This document shows, in pieces, positions 55,974-64,000 of a stretch of DNA of 64,000 nt (position 1 is the first letter of the stretch; each line of letters begins with the position of its first letter). This stretch comes from Primulina eburnea. Lineage: Eukaryota; Streptophyta; Magnoliopsida; Lamiales; Gesneriaceae. The position numbers and the translations under genes are program-made. The stretch spans positions 14,655,479 to 14,719,478 of the forward strand of contig NC_133117.1 in assembly GCF_022965805.1 (NCBI RefSeq), written 5' to 3'. A model generated the notes under the pieces. It was given only the letters and a program-made list of their open reading frames with translations. It ran no database searches and was not told where the DNA came from.

Positions 55974-58900
55974 TGAAGCGTCTGCTATTCATTTTCTTAA
56001 AACGTGCTAGATTTTTTTTTTTTTTTTAAACCTCACTTAGCATCGGCTGAACTATAAAATACTTTTGACATCATTTTAAAAATAAACATCCAACTATCAT
56101 TTAAAAATCCAAAGAAAAATATTTTAAAGCATAAAATCATCAAACATTTTACCAACCTAAAAACATTATTTGAAAAGTATAGCCCATACTATAACCTCTC
56201 AAAAATCTCTCATAACATAAATAAAAGGCGTAAAAAATATCTTTAACATTACTTAAAATGATAAATAATAACTAGTGCGGAAAACTAGCGTCGGTCCTCG
56301 GGTTATGTGCACCTCCAGTCTAGTCAGATCAACCATCAAGACCTCCATTAACATTATCATAATCACCTGCATCAATCACTCCTAGTGAGTCTAAAAACTC
56401 AACACGTCATATCCTTTATAACAAGTAATACGTAATACAGTTAACATATAACAGTGAAAAATACTTGTACTTTAAAATATCGTTTTCATGAAGATGCATA
56501 AACTTAAAACATAACATTTTCGTAAACATTTTCATGATGCATAAAAACATTTTCAAAAGACATAAACATATCACTTAAACATATTCATATTCATGTCCAT
56601 ATTCGTGTCCATATTCATATTCATATTCATGTTCATGTTCGTGTTAGTTGAATTCAGATCGTGATTGTGACTCGTATTCTTAAACGTATTGGCGATGGAT
56701 CCATCTAAAGAAAACCACAGTACTGGGCGGCGGGGGACACCAGCAACACTCTCACCGGTCAACTGGGCCCTGGCCTACGTATTAACATATCATGGCATTG
56801 GAAATACGATTGTCGGGGCTCCCTCTGGGGCCTTTTCCCATAAATGGGCTCCCTCTGGGGCCTTCTCCCCTCACGACATCTCCAATCATATTCATCGTAT
56901 TCGTATTCGTATCAACGGAAACACGATCGTCGGGCTCCCACTGGGACTATAACCCTCACGATATTTCCAACATATTGCAGTAGTCACAATCACTTCACGT
57001 CCTTCAACATGTTATCATCACTTAATCAAAACATGCATATAATATTATTTTTATTTTGAAACCAAGCATGCAACGTGTCTTTTAAATGCCCATATATAAA
57101 TCATAACAATCATAGACATTTAAAAATCATAACTTAACATATTAAATATCATAAACATCTATGAAAATTTTAGAATAAATATTTTAACTTCATAAACGTT
57201 TAAAATAAACATTTAAATCATAAACATTTAAAAATAAACGTTTTAGCATATTAAATCATAAAACATTAAACATATTAATGTCTTAAAAATCCATAAACAT
57301 TTAAAATTGACATATTAACATATAAACATCCATAATCATTGAAAATAATCATATTAACATATAAAACAGCTAATAGGGCACTGCCATGACGTTACTAATT
57401 TTTAGGTGTAAAATGACTGTTTTACCCCTGGACGTATAATTTCTCGTTTTTGATATTTTCTTAATTTCATTAACTTTAAAATGTCCCAAATAATTATTTA
57501 ATCCTACATGAATTTTCTCATATTTTTATTTAGCTTAAATCGAGAACTTTTAAATTAATCTTTAAATGTGACGTATTAATGCGTTTTAATCCCAGAATTA
57601 AACCAAACCTTAATATAAAATTCCCAAATTAAAAACTTAGACTTATACTAATTATTTAAGCTTAAAAATAATTTTTCATAATTTTATAAAGCTTAAAACT
57701 AGACTTTTCAATTAACTCGTTAATTAGTGTTTCGTGCGGCGATTAAATTCCGAATAATTCCAAAACTCGTTATTTTGATCCCAAATTTTTAACATAACCT
57801 TTTTATGATTTATTCTACCCATCCAAGTCATGAGCCACCCCCGTGGGCCCTTGGATTCATTTTTCCTTCTTAAATTTTTGTTTTTGACACGCAAACGAAC
57901 GCACCGAGCCATCTCTCGATTTACGCGAGCCACGCCCGAGCCACCTCGAGCCAAAACCTAGCCAACCCATCTAGGGTTCCCTTTTCCCTTCGAACCAGCA
58001 GCGACCCGAGCCACTCCAGACCCTACCTAGCCCTCGAACCTGACCCTGGCCAAGCACCCAACAAGTCCTGGCCGAGCCACAGCCCCCATGCAAAACCACC
58101 GAACTCTTGCGCCATAACAAGCACGCAAAGTTTGAAGAAAAACTCACGGTCCCAGCTTTATGTTCCTGCTTTTGTGCAGCCATTAGTTAATTTTGTGTGC
58201 TATTCTAGACCTTTAAACTTGTTGAAATACATGCTTATTCATATCCTAATTCATGGTAGCCCCTTAAACATCATATAAACATGATTTTGAATCCACAAAC
58301 AAGAGTTAAACACATGGCGAAAATTGTGAATTGTGTGAGTTATTTTCATGCAATTTCATAAACAATTATGTAATATGGTGTGATGATGAGTAAAAGGAGA
58401 ATATGGCGTGTCTTTGCGTTTAAAACGCACGAAAAACCGTTGACGATTGCGAAGAACGGCGACGACATGACCTTGGCTAGAAGCCCTTAGCAATTCTCGA
58501 ATTTTTGCCTCAATAATTAAGCATGTGTGTGCCGTGTATTGGTGAGGAGATTTTCTGAAATTGAGGAGTGTGTGGCCGTGTATATGTGATGCTAGGGTAG
58601 GTTAATTAACATATTAAATAGTTAATTAATCCTTAAACAAGCTTAGGCCCATTAGATAGTTAATTAGGCCCAATTAAGCTCATTAGTGCTAAATTAGAAT
58701 ATTAAAATTAGTTTTGTTTAAATAAGTTTGTGAATTTATTAGCCGGGTTGCCAAAACGTTCGTATTTTTGTTAAAAATCCAACACCGATAAAATTTACGC
58801 CCCGGCGTATAAAATCACCTCAAAACCTCTTATTTTCAAAAATACTAAAAAAGCATCACCCATATTTTTAAATAATAAAAACAACTATTTAATAAAAATC

Positions 58901-59109
58901 ATTTTACGTTTTTCAGCCTTCGGTCCTCGTTCCTCGATCGCAACTCGAATAACATTTTAATGCAACCATTTTGAAAAATATATTTTAAACATGTAAATAT
59001 GCACAACATAATTAATTAATGCAATTAAAACATTAAATTAAAATACAAAGAATTTAATAACTTGCGCGCATGTGGTTCACGTGAACTTTAAAATTTTCGG
59101 GGCGTTACA
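55974..59109 (-). repeat. NA-2 5' LTR
   Basis: 3136 bp, nearly identical to 51399-54817 apart from the 283-bp deletion at about 57976. The close match suggests a recent insertion of an element already lacking genes. The GGGCTCCCTCTGGGGCC duplication is at 56815-56864. Confidence 0.92.
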
Positions 59110-59114
59110 TGACT

Positions 59115-59544
59115 TCCCTGGATAGTATTTGATTTCGCAATCAAAGTCTTTCAACAAATCGAGCCATCTGCGCTGTCTCATGTTCAATTCTGACTGAGAA
59201 AATAAGTACTTCAGGCTTTTATGATCCGAGTAGATTTCAAATTTTTCGCCATAAAGATAATGACGCCAAATCTTTAATGCAAATACGATAGCCGCCAATT
59301 CAAGATCATGAATTGGGTATCGAGTCTCGTGAGTCTTCAGCTGTCTCGAGGCGTAAGCAATCACATAACCTCGCTGCATAAGAACACACCCCAGCCCTCT
59401 GTGAGATGCATCACAATATACAACAAAATCACCCGTACCTGAAGGAATCTTCAAGACAGGTGCACTGGTCAGCCTCTTCTTCAATTCTAAGAAGCTAGAC
59501 TCACAATCTTCAGACCACACAAATGGCGCATTCTTCTGTGTCAA
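59115..59544 (-). pseudogene. Tek-4 RNase H
   Basis: Open from 59544 to the NA-2 insertion: [23 protein letters not shown], then [43 protein letters not shown] and [21 protein letters not shown]. The catalytic D/E/D contexts are present. It ends at [10 protein letters not shown] where NA-2 inserted and continues at 51398. A TAG at about 59546 separates it from RT. Confidence 0.85.
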
Positions 59545-60650
59545 CTAGGTAATCGGTTTCGCAATGCTGGAGAAATCTTTGATGAATCTTCTATAGTACC
59601 CTGCTAGACCCATGAAACTGCGTATCTCTGGCACAGAAGTCGGTCTCGGCCAACTGATAACAGCTTCAACTTTACTCGGATCCACAGAAATACCGTCTCT
59701 AGATATGATATGACCCAAGAAGACAACCTGTCTCAGCCAAAACTCACATTTTGACAGCTTAGCATATAATCTTTCATTTCTCAGTGTTTGCAACACAATT
59801 CTCAAATGATTGGCATGCTCATTCAGATTCTTAGAGTACACCAAAATATCATCAATAAAAACAATCACAAACTCATCCAAATACCTCTGAAAGATGCGGT
59901 TCATCAAACTCATAAATACCGATGGAGCATTCGTTAAACCAAAAGGCATGACAATAAACTCATAGTGTCCATACCTGGTCCGGAATGCTGTCTTCGGTAT
60001 ATCAACATCTCGAACTCTGAGTTGGTGATATCCCGATCGCAAATCAATCTAGGAATAGATAGAAGATCCCTGCAACTGATCAAATAAGTCGTCGATTCTA
60101 GGCAAAGGATATTTGTTTTTTATCGTTGCCTTGTTCTGTTGCCTGTAATCTATACACAATCTCATAGAACCGTCTTTCTTTCGCACAAATAGCACTGGAG
60201 CTCCCCAAGGAGATACACTGGGTCTGATATATCCCTTGGCTAGAAGATCTTCTAACTGTGCTTTCAGTTCTTTCAGTTCTATCGGCGCCATCCTATACGG
60301 AGTTCTAGAAATAGGAATGGTACCTGGAATAAGATCTATGCTGAAATCAACCTCTCGGGCTGGAGGTAACCCTGGAATCTCGTCAGGAAATACATCTGCA
60401 AACTCCCGTACTACTGGCAAATCTGCCAATGCCGGGCTCGATTTCTGTAGATCTACAGAATAAATAAGGAACCCCTCTGCCCCTTTCTATAACAATCTAC
60501 TCATAGTCAAAGCAGATACCAAGGGAATCCGAGATCTGGAACCCTTACCATAGAATTTCCACTCCTCTGTCATTTCAGGTCTGAATCTGACAATCTTGTG
60601 GAAACAATCTACGGTAGCTCTGTACTTAGTCAACATGTCAATCCCGACAA
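59545..60650 (-). pseudogene. pol: Tek-4 reverse transcriptase
   Basis: Two open pieces. 60049-60429 holds [21 protein letters not shown] and [18 protein letters not shown]. 59545-60042 holds [19 protein letters not shown], the catalytic FIDDILVYS near 59840-59865, and [21 protein letters not shown] at about 60047 lies between them. Upstream, 60430-60650 carries the protease-RT spacer (IDMLTKYRATVDCF, VRFRPEMTEEW) with stops near 60490 and 60651. Only a few point changes separate this gene from an open frame. Confidence 0.85.
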
Positions 60651-60651
60651 T

Positions 60652-62070
60652 TCAATCAAAATCAGATAAGCCAAGTACAACACAATCTAAATCAATCTCA
60701 TGTCCCTCAAACTGTAGTATACAGTGTCCAACTGAAGTCACGGATATAAGACCACTTCCCAACGGAGAAGAAATAGACACTACAGTAGACATTGACTCGA
60801 CAGGCAAGGAATGCAACAATGCAAAACGTTCTGATATAAATGTATGTGATGCACCTGTATCTATCAACACATATAAAGGATAACCGCAAATAAAACAGTT
60901 ACCTGCAATCACGTCGTTTGGCGCATCCTGTGCCTGCTCCTCTGTCAATGCAAACACCTGAGCCTGTTGTCTGGGAGGTTGGCTCACTGTCTGGCCACCT
61001 CTGGCTCTAGGCTGGGACTGTGTAGGCGTTGGATGGAAGGAATGGACAGACGAAGCTTGCCTCTCGGGCTGAGCTACTGAAGCTGATGACCCTGCACTCT
61101 GAAATCTCTGGGCACCTTTTTGGGGACAAACTCTGGCGAAGTATCCCGGCTGTCTGCAATAGTTACAACGGCCCATGACTCCCTGACACTGCTCAGTGGC
61201 ATGCCTACCTCCACAAGAACTGCAATACGCACCTGCATAATCTAAACTCTGGCCAGGACCTCTCTGTCTCGACCCACTAGAGCTTGACGAGCTGCTCCCT
61301 GCTCTCTTAAACTGCTTACCCTTAGCTTTCAACGAATTCTTCTTGCCACTACTACTGCTTCCACTATCAAATCGAGGAGGAGGTAGTGGAAACTGTGCGG
61401 CGGGCGGTGGCGATCTCTGACCCTTAACACTATAGGAAGCTCCTCGCTGCTTAATCAAGCCAGCCTGTGCTCCCTTCGCTCGATTCAGCGCCTCGGAAAA
61501 AGTGTTGGGTCGCCCCGTGTTCACTAGGGTGAAGATATCCGGATTCAAACCATTTATGAACTGATCGGCAACTGCCTCATCATTCCCTGCTACATGAGGT
61601 GCAAATCGAAGCAAGGAAGAAAACTTGGCAACATACTCCTCTATGTTCCATTGCCCCTGTCTCCAGTTGGAGAACTCTGCCCCTTTGTCTTTTCGGTATG
61701 ACACTGGAAAGAAACGTTGATAAAATTCATCTTTAAAGACTTTCCAAGTAATATCAATACCTCGATGTTCTAGGGCTCGTTTCGCCGTTAGCCACCAACT
61801 CTTGGCCACTTCTTGCAATTGATGCCCAAACAGCTTTACTCTACGTTCATCTGAATAGGCAAGTGATTCAAATAACATTTCTATATCATCCAGCCAACTT
61901 TCGCAATCCGCTGCATTCTCAGTGCCTTTCAAAGTTGGGGGTCGAAACGACTGAAACCGCTTCAACAGAGTCTCCATCGGGGTAGCGGTTACGTCCATCT
62001 GAGTACCTGTCGTACTCCCCTGTTCTGGCACTTGTCCTGCAGCTGGTTGCGGTATCCTTCTAGGCGGCAT
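60652..62070 (-). CDS. gag: Tek-4 gag-protease ORF
   Basis: An intact 472-codon ORF starting MPPRRIPQPAAGQ at 62070, 242 bp after the primer site. Gag core at residues about 30-190 (FQSFRPPTLKGTENAADCESW, LFGHQLQEVAKSWW, FPVSYRKDKGAEFSNWRQGQ). A Ser-rich stretch precedes two Cys clusters, CSSCGGRHATEQC and CNYCRQPGYFARVC (about 61130-61235). Then protease with LIDTGASHTFISERFALL (about 60820-60875) and SISSPLGSGLISV. The stop at 60652 falls soon after FDX in the protease. It would form the particle and process the polyprotein. Confidence 0.85.
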   Translation of the reverse strand: MPPRRIPQPAAGQVPEQGSTTGTQMDVTATPMETLLKRFQSFRPPTLKGTENAADCESWLDDIEMLFESLAYSDERRVKLFGHQLQEVAKSWWLTAKRALEHRGIDITWKVFKDEFYQRFFPVSYRKDKGAEFSNWRQGQWNIEEYVAKFSSLLRFAPHVAGNDEAVADQFINGLNPDIFTLVNTGRPNTFSEALNRAKGAQAGLIKQRGASYSVKGQRSPPPAAQFPLPPPRFDSGSSSSGKKNSLKAKGKQFKRAGSSSSSSSGSRQRGPGQSLDYAGAYCSSCGGRHATEQCQGVMGRCNYCRQPGYFARVCPQKGAQRFQSAGSSASVAQPERQASSVHSFHPTPTQSQPRARGGQTVSQPPRQQAQVFALTEEQAQDAPNDVIAGNCFICGYPLYVLIDTGASHTFISERFALLHSLPVESMSTVVSISSPLGSGLISVTSVGHCILQFEGHEIDLDCVVLGLSDFD

Positions 62071-62329
62071 ATCTCGTTATCAAACTGGTTAGTACACAGT
62101 CTATACAAGCTGTCTCAGCCCTCCTCTGATCATATACCTCTGATCCAGAATCGGTTCTGATTCAGTCTTGGCAATTATATGCTGTAAATCAACTTAGATA
62201 CAATACAACATATAATAAGGAAAACAATAAATCATGCTAGCACAGCAAAATCAAGAAAGATGACTCGATCTAACCTGCTCATTCTATTCTATCTCAGTCT
62301 ACAGAACCTACGGCTCTGATACCACCTGT
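62071..62329 (-). other. Tek-4 leader and primer binding site
   Basis: The minus-strand TGGTATCAGAGC at 62313-62324 is a tRNA-iMet type primer site five bases from the LTR. The leader has no ORF. Confidence 0.87.
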
Positions 62330-64000
62330 TGTGGGGACTCGGGCTCTAAATCGATTCGATCTGGGATTAATTGGATCTGTGAGAAAATGTGGGTCAAATT
62401 TTTGCTTTTTAACATTAATTTTAATGTTTATAAATCAAGCACAAAAGAGTTCTATGTTTTATTTCACAACATAAATACATGTCTTATTCTAATACATCAA
62501 TCCAAACTAGTGTTTAATACAAACCATAAACTACAAATAATACAAGTCTAGTAAGAGCCACTAGTCATCTTCTGCGCCCGTAGTCACCATGCTATCTCGA
62601 TCTCATCTCTGTCGTGACCCAGATCCTGCCCCACCTGTTTTTATGCACACATACAGACATAACAACAACCGAAAACTCCGGTGAGAACAAATCCCAGTAT
62701 AAAACATGTATACATGCTAACATAAAATCATGAATCATGCATAAAAGTAATAATAATGGGTCCATAGTCTATGAAACCAATCTATATAAGCATGCAATGC
62801 AAATCAAATCATGTCTTGACTCAACTCGACTTTACTCTAGGGATCCCAGGGTGAATAAGACGTCACTGTCGGTTACCTACCCTCCCAATCGGGGTAACTG
62901 TATGTCTTACTCCTAGACTTCGGTCGTGTCTGTATCGAATGTCTACAATCGGAGGAAGTCTGCTCCTATGCGTCGATACACCGAACGTCTAGTTTGACAA
63001 TTCTGTCAATGACTCTCCTATCTCAATGCTTGAATATAAATCTATAGACAAAGCATGATTATATCAAAAGATTTGAATATAAATCTATAAACAAATCCAA
63101 ATCATATCAAAGAGATAAATAATAAATCTAGTATGTGATTTTGTCGGGAAACTCAAATTGAATCTCATTTGAGTTGTGTCTTCCCCAAACAAAACATGAA
63201 TTATATTTTTCGTCGCACAATCTGTGTCGTAGTCGAAGTCTCGAAGACGAATATGTCAATATCGAATCTGAAATGGAAATTTTGACACATATTCTACAAA
63301 TTTTTAATCTCAATCCACACATTGTACTCAACAATCAATCTCAGTACAATTCAACGACATATCGGCGTGGTTTCTCGATACCGGTCAATCCAACTTTCAA
63401 CACATATCACCAATCCATAATTCTCAACTCATAAACATCATCATAAGCATATGATAGTACTCAAAATCTGCATATTCTAAATCAAGATATGTTAAATTCA
63501 TAACAAATGCATACAATACTATTTCTTTGATCCGGTTGCGAATATATAATCACCAACTTTACAAGAACACATGATCTAGTGTAATTCATGATTTCCCCAA
63601 CATCACTATCTCAAATCATGCAGGAAATGAATGAAACTTACATCCTCTTGTAGCCCTTGATGAGAGGAACTCAAAACCGAAATCGAATTTAAGTTGGATG
63701 GCTAAATCTTGCACAATCACTATTACAAGCTTGGTAGAACTTGTTGAATTCTCTTGGGGTTTCTCTCGGTCCTTAGCTGGTGTGTGGAGAGGAAATGAAG
63801 ACACACAAAATATATATCTTGCATGGCTAAGACCACATGGCTTATTCTTTGGAGTACACGTCTCGTGCATATGCGCGACATTACTCACGCATATGCGCGA
63901 GACCTACTGGTCTCGACAATGCAACTCCTCGCGCATATGCGCCAAGGCTTCTGGAGGTGTCGCGCCGAAAACCCTAGCTCACCACCCTCGCAAGTATCGA
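62330..64000 (-). repeat. Tek-4 5' LTR, partial
   Basis: Matches 47791-49460 of the 3' LTR closely up to about 63963, where the sequence changes to CCGAAAACCCTAGCTCACC, which has no counterpart in the 3' LTR. Either another insertion or a deletion begins there; the true 5' end of the LTR is not in the window. Confidence 0.88.
63862..63965 (-). promoter_or_regulatory. Palindrome array in Tek-4 5' LTR, shortened
   Basis: Three full CGCGCATATGCGCG-type sites are left (63863, 63887, 63929), with a final CGCG at the breakpoint. Relative to 49391-49428 one half-dyad is missing (22 bp between two ATATGCGC copies), so unit number differs between LTRs of one element. Confidence 0.75.

Larger units (their letters stand above)
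51399..59109 (-). mobile_element. NA-2: large non-autonomous LTR element, TSD TGACT
   Basis: 7711 bp with LTRs 51399-54817 and 55974-59109, a primer site and a polypurine tract but only 1156 bp of interior and no protein-coding region. Target duplication TGACT is at 51394-51398 and 59110-59114, inside Tek-4. Ends are TGAAGCGTCTGC..GGGGCGTTACA on the plus strand. The long LTRs and the retained end of a chromodomain frame at the polypurine tract point to origin from a Tekay-like element that lost its genes. It resembles the LARD class but with LTRs far larger than the interior. Confidence 0.92.
47791..64000 (-). mobile_element. Tek-4: chromovirus, nearly full length, 5' end outside window
   Basis: Minus-strand element with 3' LTR (47791-49712), primer site and partial 5' LTR (62330-64000). 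The interior encodes gag-protease, RT, RNase H, integrase and chromodomain in the normal order, with a handful of stops. NA-2 is inserted at the RNase H-integrase boundary. Both LTRs match the D solo LTRs except in the palindrome array. Confidence 0.9.

Overview
This window is plant repeat DNA: about 64 kb of nested LTR retrotransposons with two small hAT-type insertions and no host gene that I can see. The host is an angiosperm, probably a eudicot. It carries Athila-type and chromovirus-type Ty3/gypsy elements with tRNA-iMet or tRNA-Asp primer sites, 5-bp target duplications and many inactivating mutations. The species cannot be named from the sequence.

Layout. (1) 1-34429, plus strand: a decayed Tekay-like chromovirus (Tek-1). 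Its 5' LTR starts before the window and holds a solo LTR (125-1558) and an inverted pair of Athila elements (Ath-L 1757-10099 plus, Ath-R 10100-20863 minus). Ath-L carries a hAT MITE (6545-7100) and Ath-R a second solo LTR (12852-15000). Tek-1 pol is split by a complete but RT-less element, NA-1 (23389-28655). The Tek-1 3' LTR (31202-34429) holds a second hAT MITE (32592-33262). (2) 34430-47790, minus strand: a second Tekay-like element (Tek-2), split by a deleted chromovirus, Tek-3 (37500-42764), and by a third solo LTR (44391-46323). (3) 47791 to the window end, minus strand: a fairly complete chromovirus (Tek-4) with gag, protease, RT, RNase H, integrase and chromodomain. It is split by a non-autonomous element, NA-2 (51399-59109), whose LTRs are longer than its interior. 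Nine insertions are closed by matching target duplications, so most of the nesting order can be read directly.

Most notable signal. Several unrelated or distantly related LTRs carry, in the U3/promoter part, arrays of GC-rich palindromic sites of about 14-16 bp. The sites mostly come in pairs 5-9 bp apart, and the pairs repeat every 50-80 bp. The palindrome differs by family: TTCGG..CCGAA, CTAGGGCGGT/ACCGCCCTAG, ACGGACC/GGTCCGT, ACCGCACCCGCGGT, and CGCGCATATGCGCG. Two LTR groups that are homologous over the rest of their length (the two D solo LTRs and Tek-4) carry entirely different palindromes at the same place. NA-1 and Tek-1 share one palindrome. The Athila array recurs inside the element, just upstream of its third ORF. 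This looks like a fast-evolving cis-regulatory system of LTR retrotransposons; its function is unknown and is inference only.

Working parts. Few intact genes remain. The best are the Ath-R gag-protease and RT-RNase H ORFs, the NA-1 gag-protease ORF and its long second ORF, the Tek-4 gag-protease ORF and the Tek-3 integrase-chromodomain ORF. Everything else is interrupted by insertions, stops or frameshifts. Family names rest on recognising protein motifs and LTR ends by eye; no database search was run.
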